Shown: positions 1 to 10,523, counted from the first letter of the stretch. The stretch: DNA of 64,000 nucleotides from Bacillus sp. (in: firmicutes) (GCA_021208645.1 JAJOJL010000040.1:1-64000), one strand, 5' to 3'. Program-made: numbers and translations. The notes: generated by a model from the sequence alone, not told the origin.

Positions 1-11
1 TGCCCGCTTTT

Positions 12-447
12 TTATTTCTTCATATTCCGTCTCTTCCATTCAGTTCTTGGAGCATTTTTTTTCGTATCTTCAATTGCTTCCTTATTTAATTCTGTAGCAT
101 TTTTCCAACGGTTGATAAACACATTGGAAAATGACTTGTACCAATCATTTTCCGTTTTATATAAATCTTTACGAATTCCCCGTTCCCAAACTCTTTCTAC
201 CATATTGGCTTCTAGTAAGGAACGTATTCCAGTACTCATACTTGTTTTACTCATTCCCAGAGCATTACTCATTTCATCAAGGGTCATGGGCTCTTCTGAG
301 AAAAAAAACTGTTCCATACAACCTTCCTGCTGACGGCGTAATATTATATAAATGAATATTTTTGGCGATTTCTGAAATAAAACGGTCACGTGCCTCTTCC
401 AACTTAACCAATTCAGTACTTAAATCCCCTTTGCACATGGTGGTCAT
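12..447 (-). pseudogene. GbsR/MarR-family HTH regulator (choline/glycine betaine), frameshifted as given
   Basis: ORF 12..389 has EEPMTLDEMSNALGMSKTSMSTGIRSLLEANMVERVWERG. Upstream frame from ATG ~447 gives MTTMCKGDLSTELVKLEEARDRFISEIAKNIHLYNITPSAGRLYGTVFF. The frames join if the A8 run at 301-308 (+ strand) loses one base. Confidence 0.75.
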
Positions 448-746
448 CCCCTTCACTTATTCCTATTATTAATGTTAGCAAAAGTCTTGTTTGTTCGGAA
501 AGTCACATTGTAGTGCCCAATCAAGAGTAAATGGAAGTATTTAATAGAATACCACCTGTAATTTGCGTACAGTTTTTTCTGAACAAACTTTTCTTACGTT
601 TTATGGGAAATATACCGTTTGATAAGGATATACAAAAAAGGATATAGTTAAAAAGGTTACTAGTTACAAACTATCAAACATTGATATGCTTCCATCTTAA
701 TAGATTGTTTAGACAATTGAATACGTCTAGAAAGGAAGGTTATTGT

Positions 747-1948
747 ATGACAAAAATTAAAGTGGAAAAGTTAACAAAAGTTTTTGGTAAAAAAACCAAA
801 GCAAGCTTTACAAATGTTAGATAATAATAAATCAAAAGAAGAAATTCTGGCTGCTACAGGATGTACTGTAGGTGTAAATCAAGCATCCTTTGAAGTGGAA
901 GATGGGGAAATTTTCGTTATAATGGGACTCTCAGGAAGTGGTAAATCCACATTAGTACGTTTACTGAACAGGCTGATAGACCCTACAAGTGGTAACGTTT
1001 GGATTGACGGAGAAGACCTTGCAAAAATGAATGATACAGCACTGCGGGAAGTTCGACGCAAAAAAAATGAGTATGGTATTTCAAAAGTTTGGTTTATTTC
1101 CATTTCGAACTGTCTTGCAAAATGTAGAGTATGGTTTAGAAATGCAAGGGATTGAAAAGAAAAACCGAATGGATACAGCAATGGAGTCACTTGAACTGGT
1201 AGGACTAAAAGGATATGAGGACCAATATCCTGAACAACTGTCAGGGGGAATGCAGCAACGTGTTGGTTTAGCTCGTGCATTAGCTAACGACCCAGAGGTC
1301 CTTTTAATGGATGAAGCCTTTTCAGCCCTCGACCCATTAATCCGTAAAGATATGCAGGATGAACTCCTTGACCTGCAAACAACCATGAAAAAGACCATCA
1401 TTTTTATTACCCACGATTTAGATGAAGCGTTAAGAATTGGTGACCGAATTGCCCTCATGAAGGATGGCTCTATTGTGCAAATTGGCACGCCTGAAGAAAT
1501 ATTAGTAAAGCCTGCCAATGATTATGTAGAGAAATTCGTCGAAGATGTCGATCGTTCAAAGGTATTGGCAGCACAGCACATAATGAAGCGGCCTGAAACG
1601 GTGAACATGGAAAAACACGGTCCCCGAGTCGCCTTAGAAAGGATGCGGGAAGTTGGAATATCTAGCATATTCGTGGTTGACAACAACCGTGCCCTGAAGG
1701 GTTACATTACTGCCGATGCAGCGTCTGATGCCATTAAAAATAATATTAAAGATCTTAAACAAATACTGCAAAATGAAATTCCAACGGTACAACGTGATAC
1801 ACCAATGCATGATATTTTCAATATTATTTATGACTCACCTGTACCAGTTGCCGTAGTAGAGAATGAAAAACTGGTAGGAATTATTGTACGAGGTGCAGTT
1901 ATCGGTGCCCTCGCTCAAGATAGTGAGGTGAAACTACAAAATGTTTAA
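747..1948 (+). pseudogene. opuAA: Glycine betaine/proline ABC transporter ATP-binding protein (OpuAA/ProV), two 1-nt frameshifts as given
   Basis: Walker [41 protein letters not shown]-terminal CBS region. Frame changes at A7 (789-795) and A8 (1060-1067) join [24 protein letters not shown]...[19 protein letters not shown]. Confidence 0.85.
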
Positions 1949-2795
1949 TAATTTATTAGAATTCATACCTAGAATACAAATTGCCGAAGGTACAAGGTGG
2001 TTTGTCAATTGGTTAACGGATACATTTTCATTTATTTTTTACCCTATAAGACAGCATTTAGGTAGTTTCATGGGGTGGTCAACGGATGTTTTAAGTAGTA
2101 TTCCTGCATTAATAATCATTATCTTAGTTGCCGTACTTGCTTTTTTCATTACAGGGAAAAAGTTTGGCTTAGCAATCTTCTCCGTAATTGGACTTTGGTT
2201 AATTTATAACCAAGGGTTATGGGATCGCCTCATTGAGACATTTACACTTGTCCTAATTGCTAGTCTATTATCTGTAGTAATTGGAGTTCCCTTTGGAATT
2301 TTAATGTCAAAGAGCAAGACAGCAGAGGCAATTATGAAACCTGTACTCGATTTTATGCAGACAATGCCTGCTTTTGTTTACTTAATTCCTGCCGTTGCTT
2401 TCTTCGGGATTGGAATGGTTCCTGGTGTATTTGCATCATTGATTTTTGCCGTTCCTCCAACAGTGCGTTTTACAAATTTGGGGATTCGTCAAGTTCCTAA
2501 AGAACTGGTGGAAGCGTCAGATGCTTTCGGTAGTACACCTACGCAAAAACTATTTAAAGTAGAGTTACCGATGGCAAAAGCAACGATCATGGCTGGTATA
2601 AACCAGACAGTGATGCTTGCCTTATCAATGGTAGTTATTGCATCTATGATTGGAGCACCTGGGCTAGGAAGAGAAGTTGTTTCTGCATTACAGCGTTCCC
2701 AAGTGGGACCTGGTTTTGTGGCAGGTATCAGTATCGTAATACTCGCCATTATTATTGACCGCTTTACGCAAAGCGTTAATACAAAGCAAAATTAG
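1941..2795 (+). CDS. opuAB: Glycine betaine ABC transporter permease (OpuAB/ProW)
   Basis: Overlaps the opuAA end; multi-TM permease with QTMPAFVYLIPAVAFFGIGMVPGVFASLIFAVPPTVRFTNLGIRQV. Confidence 0.9.
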   Translation: MFNNLLEFIPRIQIAEGTRWFVNWLTDTFSFIFYPIRQHLGSFMGWSTDVLSSIPALIIIILVAVLAFFITGKKFGLAIFSVIGLWLIYNQGLWDRLIETFTLVLIASLLSVVIGVPFGILMSKSKTAEAIMKPVLDFMQTMPAFVYLIPAVAFFGIGMVPGVFASLIFAVPPTVRFTNLGIRQVPKELVEASDAFGSTPTQKLFKVELPMAKATIMAGINQTVMLALSMVVIASMIGAPGLGREVVSALQRSQVGPGFVAGISIVILAIIIDRFTQSVNTKQN

Positions 2796-2864
2796 TTGGT
2801 ATCTTTTCTTTTGAAAAGTTGTCCATAGATTAAATTAAATTCAGAAAAGGGGAGATTTATAGTT

Positions 2865-3746
2865 ATGTTAAAACTTAACTGGAAACGTATTGGTTTAGCA
2901 GCAGTATTATCTTTATCACTATTTGCTGCAGCCTGTGGTTCAGATGGAGCATCCACTGACAGTAAAGAAATTGAATTAGTATATGTGGAGTGGGATTCTG
3001 AGATTGCTTCTACACATGTTATTGGTCAAGTATTAGAAGAGCAAGGCTATGATGTTACATTAACTCCGATTGACAATGCGTTAATGTGGGAAGCGATTGC
3101 TAACGGTGAAGCTGACGGAATGGTTGCAGCTTGGTTACCAGCAACTCACGGACCACTATATGACGAGCATAGCCCGAATTTAGTCGACTTAGGACCTAAC
3201 CTTGAAGGAGCGAAAATCGGTTTAGTCGTTCCATCTTACATGACTATTGACTCTATCGCCGACTTAGATGCATATGCAGATGGACTTAATGAAACAATCA
3301 CAGGTATCGAAGCTGGTGCTGGTGTTGTAGCAGCTGCTGAAGCTGCTGTAGACACTGATTATCCAAACTTAGCTGGTTGGGAAGTACTTCCTTCTTCCAG
3401 CGGTGCCATGGCAACGGCTTTAGGTGAGGCAATTGCTAATGAGGAACCAATCGTTGTAACTGGTTGGACTCCACACTGGAAGTTCGCATCTTATGACCTT
3501 AAGTACTTAGATGACCCTCAAGGTACATTTGGCGATGCAGAACACATTTCTACAATGGTTCGTGAAGGGTTAGAAGAAGAAGATCCAACAGCATTCAGGA
3601 TTTTAGACCAATTCAATTGGACTGCTGCAGATATGGAAGAAGTTATGCTTGAGATCACTGAAGGGGCAACACCTGCTGAAGCTGCTGCTAATTGGATCGA
3701 AGCTAACCAAGACAAAGTAGAAGAGTGGATTGCAGGAATAGAGTAA
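2865..3746 (+). CDS. opuAC: Glycine betaine ABC transporter substrate-binding lipoprotein (OpuAC)
   Basis: Lipobox LSLFAAACG; ELVYVEWDSEIASTHVIGQVLEEQGYDV...ADGMVAAWLPATHG; third gene of the opuA operon. Confidence 0.9.
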   Translation: MLKLNWKRIGLAAVLSLSLFAAACGSDGASTDSKEIELVYVEWDSEIASTHVIGQVLEEQGYDVTLTPIDNALMWEAIANGEADGMVAAWLPATHGPLYDEHSPNLVDLGPNLEGAKIGLVVPSYMTIDSIADLDAYADGLNETITGIEAGAGVVAAAEAAVDTDYPNLAGWEVLPSSSGAMATALGEAIANEEPIVVTGWTPHWKFASYDLKYLDDPQGTFGDAEHISTMVREGLEEEDPTAFRILDQFNWTAADMEEVMLEITEGATPAEAAANWIEANQDKVEEWIAGIE

Positions 3747-3840
3747 ATTAAAGCATTCTTCTCGAAAAAATAAATACCCGTTCGTTTGAATTTCGGTGTA
3801 AATTCAAACTAGCTCTTACCTTAACAATTGAAAAAACATA

Positions 3841-3878
3841 AAAAGCCGTTGATTTCACACAAGAAATCAACGGCTTTT
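3841..3878. terminator. Rho-independent (bidirectional) terminator after opuA
   Basis: aaaagccgttgattt-cacacaag-aaatcaacggctttt, long perfect stem with T tract. Confidence 0.8.
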
Positions 3879-3978
3879 CTCTTTGGTAGACTACACTTTG
3901 GTATATCTCTGTTAGATTTTCTTGAAATTGTAAGGATAAAAGCCTACCTATCCTTACCAAGGATTGGATTTAAAATAA

Positions 3979-4165
3979 GCGGAAAATTTCCGTTTAAATT
4001 CTAAATTGAGCTTGTTTTTGGGTATATAAGCGGAGTTTTTTCCGGCTATACAAAGTAAACTCACCCTTTTTTCAATTGCTTAGAGATAATAGGCGGAATT
4101 TCTCCGTCTAATAAAGCTATTTTTAAGGTTATTTTCTAATTAAGGGAAATTTCTCCGTTTATTTA
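3979..4165. repeat. Four degenerate units with GCGGA..TCCG mini-hairpins, ~50-63 bp spacing
   Basis: aataagcggaaaatttccgttta (3979), tataagcggagttttttccggcta (4030), aataggcggaatttctccgtcta (4093), ttaagggaaatttctccgttta (4143). Confidence 0.65.
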
Positions 4166-4208
4166 ATAGAATAGGGGCTTAACCTGCTTTTCCAATTCAT
4201 AAGAGCGG

Positions 4209-5033
4209 TCACTTCTGAACCCAAATGCCAGAATCATCATCTATATACATTCCTCTTTTTAATACTGCCCAAGTAACCCTTTTTTTCATGGCTACCCTCT
4301 CGCATTTTCGGAAAACAATCAGCCCGAGAACTAGATAAACGATAGAATTTGCAATTAATATACCATAATCAGACCACGGTAATTGCGTAAGGGTTAAGTT
4401 CTCAATCATTACTGTCCTTACCATATCAACCCCTTTCACAAACGGAGCAAATGTCAGGAAAGGTGCAACAGATATTGGGACGAAAACTAACCCCATAAGG
4501 ACAAATTGAAAAATTTGCAGGAAGGCTTGAATTTGTTTTACAATGATTGCCAACCCTGCAATCATAAAGCTTACACCAGTCATACTTACCATCGTTACTA
4601 GTATAATTGGCACAGTCGTCATTGGATTTAGGTTCAGCCATTGGCCTGAAGTAAGCATGGCTGCAAACAGTAAAATAACCATAATCACCGTTTGGAGAAG
4701 AAATTGAGCGATAATACGGGTCAGCATGATTTTCCACACACCCATTGGGGACATATACAATTGCTCTAGCGTTCCCCGCATCGCTTCCGTTATTATGGCA
4801 AAACCAATGAAATTCATGGTCATCATTGTTAGGCTCCAGAACGCTACACTAACGATGGAGTATTGGACATTCATTTCAAAGCTAGCCGGATCTCCAATGA
4901 ACATAATCCCGAAAAAGGCTCCTAAGAAAATAAAATAGAAGGTTAGTAATAGGGCGATTGTATTGGGTAAGTATCTTTTTAATTCAATATATTCTTTTCG
5001 TATATTTGCATTTAGTAAGTTAAGCCAACGCAT
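4209..5033 (-). CDS. ABC-2 type exporter permease
   Basis: Six-TM ABC-2 permease pattern (AMRGTLEQLYMSPMGVWKIMLTRI); overlaps the upstream ATPase gene. Confidence 0.75.
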   Translation of the reverse strand: MRWLNLLNANIRKEYIELKRYLPNTIALLLTFYFIFLGAFFGIMFIGDPASFEMNVQYSIVSVAFWSLTMMTMNFIGFAIITEAMRGTLEQLYMSPMGVWKIMLTRIIAQFLLQTVIMVILLFAAMLTSGQWLNLNPMTTVPIILVTMVSMTGVSFMIAGLAIIVKQIQAFLQIFQFVLMGLVFVPISVAPFLTFAPFVKGVDMVRTVMIENLTLTQLPWSDYGILIANSIVYLVLGLIVFRKCERVAMKKRVTWAVLKRGMYIDDDSGIWVQK

Positions 5034-6000
5034 ACTTTCGTTCCCCTTTCACTATTTCCATAAACACCTGCTCAAAGTCAATAGTCGTACGATCTATACT
5101 TTCCACTACCGTTCCTTCTTGTTTAAAGATATCAAACAGTTCATAAATATCCTCGCTGTGTTCCAGATTTACTTCCACTATCGTCTGGTGTGAACTGGCG
5201 TTATATGTGCTTAATGGAAATCTATTAACAAGTTGCTGTTGTTGGGCTTCACTTAATGACTCACCCAATCTGATAGCATAAGCCCTTGTCTCAAACAGCT
5301 TCAGAAGGTTTTCAACTTTTTCATCTACCACTACCGTCCCTTTGTTAATAATTATCGTACGGTGACAGAGCTCTTGTACAACAGGCATATCGTGGGAACT
5401 AATGATGATTGTTCTTTTCTCTTCTTTTACTATATTTCTCAAAATCTCGCGAAGCTCATGACTGATTTCCACATCTAGACCTAATGTTGGTTCATCAAGT
5501 AGGATTACTTCTGTATTGGCTAAAAGAGCTACGGCAATAGCAAGCTTCTGCTGCATTCCGCGGGACAGGCCGTTCACAAGCTCGTTCTCTTTTTCCTTTA
5601 AGCGAAATTGACCTAACAGCTTTTCAACTTGTTCTGCCACTTCTTTTCTGGAATGACCTCTGTTACCAGCAAAGTATTCTAAGTTTTCACGGACAGTCAA
5701 ACGCCAATATAGATTACGATTTCCTTCTAAAACAGCACTAATATGTTTTAATGCCTTCAGTCTTTTCTTTGTTATATCTAGTCCATTAATATGAATGGTA
5801 CCTTCATCTGCCTGTAATAGACCGCAAATCATTTTAATTGTCGAAGTTTTTCCTGCTCCATTTGGCCCAAGTAGTCCTAATACTTCCCCTCGATGAACAT
5901 CAAAGGATACATCATTTACTGCTGTTACAATCTCTTTTGTTTTTCTTTTAGCAAACCGTTTGCTTATTCCCTTAACTTCTATAATTTTTTCCACTGGCAT
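5020..6000 (-). CDS. ABC-2 type exporter ATP-binding protein
   Basis: GLLGPNGAGKTSTIKMICGLL, LSRGMQQKLAIAVALL, VILLDEPTLGLD. Confidence 0.9.
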   Translation of the reverse strand: MPVEKIIEVKGISKRFAKRKTKEIVTAVNDVSFDVHRGEVLGLLGPNGAGKTSTIKMICGLLQADEGTIHINGLDITKKRLKALKHISAVLEGNRNLYWRLTVRENLEYFAGNRGHSRKEVAEQVEKLLGQFRLKEKENELVNGLSRGMQQKLAIAVALLANTEVILLDEPTLGLDVEISHELREILRNIVKEEKRTIIISSHDMPVVQELCHRTIIINKGTVVVDEKVENLLKLFETRAYAIRLGESLSEAQQQQLVNRFPLSTYNASSHQTIVEVNLEHSEDIYELFDIFKQEGTVVESIDRTTIDFEQVFMEIVKGERKYALA

Positions 6001-6255
6001 TTCACCCTCTCCGTTGCAATCCCTTTTTGGGTTAATTAATTGATGTTGAGATTTAATTACTTATCATTATTTTAATGGTGGAAACTCTTTTAGCAAACTA
6101 ACTTGAGGTGGAAATTATCTCAGTCTCCAGTTGGAGAAAGTTTTCCTGCTTAAGGAGGCTTTGGAAATCTTTCTGTTTTACAGTAATATGGAAAAACTTG
6201 GTGAACTTTATGTTATATTAGAAACTAGAAAACAAAATGAACCACGGAGGATACT

Positions 6256-6798
6256 ATGAATATAAAATCTATGACTTCACTTGCCATTAGAATACTAGCT
6301 GTTTATGTTATCGTTCAAGCATTAAAAAACTTGCCTATGTTTGTAAGTTCTTCACAAATGATCGTTCAGTTAAGAGACCCTTTTGCCGTGCACGATGGTC
6401 TGAATCTACCCTTTCTCATAGCTGGATTTGTCCCCTTTTTAGTTTTGTTGGGCGTTGCTCTGTTTTTGTGGATTAAGGCGGAAGCATTCGTAACATTTAT
6501 AGGAAAAAAGACTACCATTTTTCAAGAGGAACTTTCCAATGAACAATTTTCATCAGGTCTCCAGATTACAGCCTTTTCTGTCGTTGGCTTAATCGTTTTA
6601 GTAAATACAGTTCCACAACTTTTTAACGTCATTCCAAGCTGGTTATTAACAAGGGATCAATATGGTATGAATGATCTGGCAAAAACTCAGACAACCATTT
6701 ATACAATCGGATTAATTGTACAAATGGCTATCGGCTTCTATTTGTTTTTTGGATCAAAAGGGTTGGCTGGAATCCTTAAAAAAGTAAGAGACTTATAG
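6256..6798 (+). CDS. Hypothetical multi-TM membrane protein
   Basis: 180-aa ORF, four hydrophobic segments, upstream cacggagga RBS. Confidence 0.7.
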   Translation: MNIKSMTSLAIRILAVYVIVQALKNLPMFVSSSQMIVQLRDPFAVHDGLNLPFLIAGFVPFLVLLGVALFLWIKAEAFVTFIGKKTTIFQEELSNEQFSSGLQITAFSVVGLIVLVNTVPQLFNVIPSWLLTRDQYGMNDLAKTQTTIYTIGLIVQMAIGFYLFFGSKGLAGILKKVRDL

Positions 6799-6918
6799 AA
6801 ACATTATAAAAAGCTGCTCCCTCGAAACCTTAAAAAGATTTATACTTTAGTATAATAGGACTTTCCTCCCTAACGTTGTAAGATGATACTAATGTATATA
6901 CAACTTATACGAGGGGGA

Positions 6919-7521
6919 ATGAAGGTGAGCGAACAACCGGAAGTTAACAATGAACTGGTGGAAGAAGTTAAAGAGGAACAACAGAAACTAAGTTATTTTC
7001 AGTATGTTAAGCAAATTTTTAAGAACCCAAGTGCCATCTTTAATGAAGATTTTAAAGGGTACGATTTATTCGGAATTATAAACTTAATGGCACTTGCCGT
7101 GTTGCTTTTCGGAAGTATCTTTGTCCAACGGGTGATCATGTTTTCAGGAACAGCGTGGTTTAGTTGGGGATTTTCTGGTGCCGTCAGGCAAAGTATTGCC
7201 TATATGGTCCCTCTGGCCATCGTTCTTTTTCTGTTTCACTGGTACGCCACAAAAGAAGGGAATAAGCAAAAGATTTCTTTTTTCTTTGAAAAAGTTGGTG
7301 CTGCTATTTTAATCCCATGTGTTTTTTTACTCCTGTCTATCCCATTTAACCTTCTGGATATAACAATACATTCCTAGTTTCGCTCCATGGGTATAACATT
7401 TATTTATATAGGTATTTTTATAGTCTCTTATTTGTTTGTGTCACGTAACAATTTGCAGGTTGCCGCAATCTTTTTAATGGGATATTTCTTCACTTTCAGG
7501 TTAATTAATTTGATTTTATAA
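6919..7521 (+). pseudogene. Yip1-like/unknown membrane protein interrupted by an in-frame TAG
   Basis: Start MKVSEQPEVNN after gaggggga RBS. In-frame TAG at 7375-7377 is followed in the same frame by FRSMGITFIYIGIFIVSYLFVSRNNLQVAAIFLMGYFFTFRLINLIL and TAA at 7519-7521. Confidence 0.55.
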
Positions 7522-7566
7522 GAGTCAGTTCAAAAAGGCCGCTTTTGGGCCTTTTTTAAACTGACT

Positions 7567-7649
7567 GCAATGAGCGTAGCCGTCGCAATCTTTTAAGAGC
7601 TGACAGGAGTGGGTTTCTCCTGTCAGCGAGCGACGAGCGAAGCCATTGC
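7567..7649. repeat. Interspersed intergenic element, copy A
   Basis: gcaatGAGCGTAGCCgtcgc...CTGACAGGAGtgggtttCTCCTGTCAG...gacGAGCGAAGCCattgc; homologous to 22176-22259 and ~34683-34761. Confidence 0.8.
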
Positions 7650-7737
7650 CCAAACATCTATTTTAATGCAATATAGAAAGAAGGGTGACGGTGAGGCAAA
7701 AATTCCTCTTGTCACCCATATATATGTTTCGCCAAGA

Positions 7738-8853
7738 TTATCTCTCATTTATCCTTATGGCACCGTTCGTTCCATTTGCTGTAATTTTATACGTCCCTTC
7801 CCCCACTACCGCATCTCCTTGCCGGTTCCTTCTCACTCCATCATACTTCCGATTCCAGACCAAATTCCCATCAACAGATCCATTCGTCGTCTCTCCTTCT
7901 ATAGCGGCAGATGAACCCTCTGGAAATTCAATATCGATTTTTCCATTGGTCGTCGTTACCTCCCAGTTTCCACCGAGCACGTTACTCTTTATTTCTATTG
8001 CACCATTTGTACCACGCAACTCCACTTCTCCCGTCACATTTGAAACCTCAATCTTTCCATTTGTGGAGCGGGCTGCTACATCACCATTAACCTCTTTTAA
8101 AGACAATGCACCGTTTGTGCTTCTGACTTCTAAATTTCCGGAAATCCTTTCTGCTCTTATGTTTCCATTGGTCGTAGTAAATTCTCCGGCCGATGCCATA
8201 TCTTTCACTTCAACGGAACCGTTCACCGTCACTAAGCTTACAAAAACATGTTTCGGTACAGTAATTGTTAAGTTAGCAGATAGGCTGTTGTTCGCAAATA
8301 GAAAGGAGCTAGTAGATTGTTTAATGGAATACTGAAAAGTCTCCCCTTCTTTCACTCGCTTTTGCTTATCTAGCTCCTTAAGAAGGTCTCTTTCATTAGT
8401 ATGATTAGACCTAATTTGTCCCTCAATCGTAACTTCTTCTACATCCTCTCCAATCACAACAATTGAACCATTGGTAAACTCAAGGAGTGCTCTCTCCATC
8501 TCTGATGCATCATACTCTTCATAAATATCCACCGATGTATTCCAGTTGTTGCCGAAGAATGAAATCCCAGTTGCAATCCCAGAATTTTGAAAGGAGAAAA
8601 GACCGCCGCTTAAGAGCATAACAATAAACAGAAGGGTGACTGCTCCCCCGTCAAAGGAAACCTTTTGGTCTTCCTCCTCTCTCATACGCTGTTTGTACAT
8701 GTACTCAGCACCTAATCCAATCAGAACAAACGGCCAGAAATAAGGAAGAACATTCCAAATACTAATATTCATCCAGTTACTAAATAGCCAAACAACACCG
8801 ATAACGACTAAAGAAATGCCCGCAGTCCAACGCCCTACCTTACTTTTTCCCAT
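7738..8853 (-). CDS. DUF4097-type beta-strand-repeat membrane protein (LiaF/LiaI-like N-terminus)
   Basis: N-terminal TM pair, then repeated TTNGxI/STNGxL motifs (FTTTNGNIRAERISGNLEVRSTNGALSLKEVNGDVAARSTNGKIEVSN). Confidence 0.8.
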   Translation of the reverse strand: MGKSKVGRWTAGISLVVIGVVWLFSNWMNISIWNVLPYFWPFVLIGLGAEYMYKQRMREEEDQKVSFDGGAVTLLFIVMLLSGGLFSFQNSGIATGISFFGNNWNTSVDIYEEYDASEMERALLEFTNGSIVVIGEDVEEVTIEGQIRSNHTNERDLLKELDKQKRVKEGETFQYSIKQSTSSFLFANNSLSANLTITVPKHVFVSLVTVNGSVEVKDMASAGEFTTTNGNIRAERISGNLEVRSTNGALSLKEVNGDVAARSTNGKIEVSNVTGEVELRGTNGAIEIKSNVLGGNWEVTTTNGKIDIEFPEGSSAAIEGETTNGSVDGNLVWNRKYDGVRRNRQGDAVVGEGTYKITANGTNGAIRINER

Positions 8854-8924
8854 TTTCCTCTTCCCCTTCTTATTTTTTTCTATATGTTATCGTTAGAAAA
8901 ACACTGTGATGTATATAATTTTAG

Positions 8925-9599
8925 TTAATTAACTTTTTCGTCTGTTTTTTTACATTGGATGATTTTTTTGTCCTTACTTCTAAGTATTTGACGTATCAAA
9001 GGTAATTGAAATAGATAGGTTAATATTGTCCTTAGGATAACTCCGTGGATGACAACACCTGTTATTGTTAAAAGGGTAATAATTATCGTACCAAGGGTCG
9101 TTTGTGGATGGATGACTGAATAACCGAAAAATACTAATGATGCCAATCCTCCTAAAAAAGCATCATAATAGGTTGTTAGCTTTGGTTCTAATATGTAAAG
9201 AGGGATTACGGATATAAAGACGAACATCATCCCTATTGGAAAAACAAATAAAAATTTTTGCCGATAAATGGTATTAATCAATGGTTTTGTATAATATTGC
9301 GTGATTACTTTTAGTCGCATAAAATGAAGCAATCTAGCCACCCGCGCCAATTGAAAGATGGCATCCAAAGGAATGATGGCAATTACGATAAAGGGGTTGG
9401 AACGAATAAACTGCCACTTTTTCTTTGTTGTAAAAAAACGATACAAGAAGTCAACAAAGAAAATACCCCATGTTCCCCAGACAATCCATATATCATATCT
9501 AGTCTGATACCAAATGGTGGCCACTGCAGCAAAGGCAAGGATAAACATTCCTGTTTCGTATATAACTTCTATACTCGACTTACCCTTCATAAGTTTCAT
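8925..9599 (-). CDS. Ion-channel-like (voltage-gated K+ channel fold) membrane protein
   Basis: Multi-TM with LARVARLLHFMRLKVI S4-like basic segment and pore-like region; filter motif (FFGYSVIHP) atypical. Confidence 0.5.
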   Translation of the reverse strand: MKLMKGKSSIEVIYETGMFILAFAAVATIWYQTRYDIWIVWGTWGIFFVDFLYRFFTTKKKWQFIRSNPFIVIAIIPLDAIFQLARVARLLHFMRLKVITQYYTKPLINTIYRQKFLFVFPIGMMFVFISVIPLYILEPKLTTYYDAFLGGLASLVFFGYSVIHPQTTLGTIIITLLTITGVVIHGVILRTILTYLFQLPLIRQILRSKDKKIIQCKKTDEKVN

Positions 9600-9852
9600 C
9601 CTCCTCTACCACCTTAACTTTATCATTTTTTTAGACAAAACGGGGATATATAAGGGAAATATTACTAAAAGATAATAGTAGTTAACGGTCCATTAGAAAT
9701 GATTTCTTCTCTCTTTTGAAACAGAAAATATAGGGATCTAGGTTGACAAAATCATACATTTTTCGCAACAGAACTATGAATTTATGTTATTCTTGAAACA
9801 TCTTAGATTTTTTCTCGACTAATATACAAATGAATAGAAAGAAGGGGTAACA

Positions 9853-10509
9853 ATGAAGAAAATACTTATGGGTATTACCATTCTAGGTCTCTTCCTTTTC
9901 CTCGTTGCTTGTGGCCAAGGGGAAGACAATGGAGAAACAACTCCCATTGACAACACAGGAAATCAAGAAGGAGGAGAAGGGACAGTAGAAGAGGAGACAA
10001 ATGAAACAGGGGAAACAACAGAAGAAGCAACTGAAACGGAAGAGGATGCAACAGACGATACAGATGAGAATAATGAAGAAGATGTTGCAGTTATCAACAA
10101 TGTTTCACTCTATTTTGCCGACGACCAAATTATGGGAGTATACAGAGTAGACACAGACCACTCTTTTACTAAGGACGAAGCGGGAGTCAAAAAGGCATAC
10201 GAGCTTTGGCTAGAAGGACCTTCACACGACAATCTTGTGAGTTTAGTTCCAGCAAATACAAAGGTACAATCTGTTGATTTCATTGGGAATGTTGCCCACG
10301 TTTCATTCTCTGCTGATATTTTTGATGCCAATCTTGGATCTGGTGGAGAAGCGATGCTATTGGAGCAAATTGCTATGATCGCTGAACAGTTCGGTTATGA
10401 TAAAACACAAATTCTTGTAGATGGTGAAGTACCTGGTTCCTTATTAGGTCACATGGATGCATCTGAACCTATTGAAGCGGGAAATCCATCTGATTACCAG
10501 ACCTATTAA
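9853..10509 (+). CDS. GerMN-domain lipoprotein
   Basis: Lipobox FLVACG, acidic linker, VSLYFADDQIMGVYRV...ELWLEGPSHDNLVSLVPANTKVQSVDFIGNVAHVSFS. Confidence 0.8.
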   Translation: MKKILMGITILGLFLFLVACGQGEDNGETTPIDNTGNQEGGEGTVEEETNETGETTEEATETEEDATDDTDENNEEDVAVINNVSLYFADDQIMGVYRVDTDHSFTKDEAGVKKAYELWLEGPSHDNLVSLVPANTKVQSVDFIGNVAHVSFSADIFDANLGSGGEAMLLEQIAMIAEQFGYDKTQILVDGEVPGSLLGHMDASEPIEAGNPSDYQTY

Positions 10510-10523
10510 TTAGTTAAACTGGC

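Noticed and set aside
879-1518. Minus-strand ORFs over opuAA
   Set aside because: Complement of a conserved ABC ATPase; Ser-rich shadow translation.
4726-5193. Plus-strand ORFs over the ABC-2 exporter genes
   Set aside because: Antisense to genes with clear ABC ATPase and permease motifs.
7685-8335. 216-aa plus-strand ORF antisense to the DUF4097 gene
   Set aside because: It is the complement of the repeated TTNG-coding gene; Pro/Ser-rich composition is a shadow-ORF artefact and the minus-strand product is recognisable.
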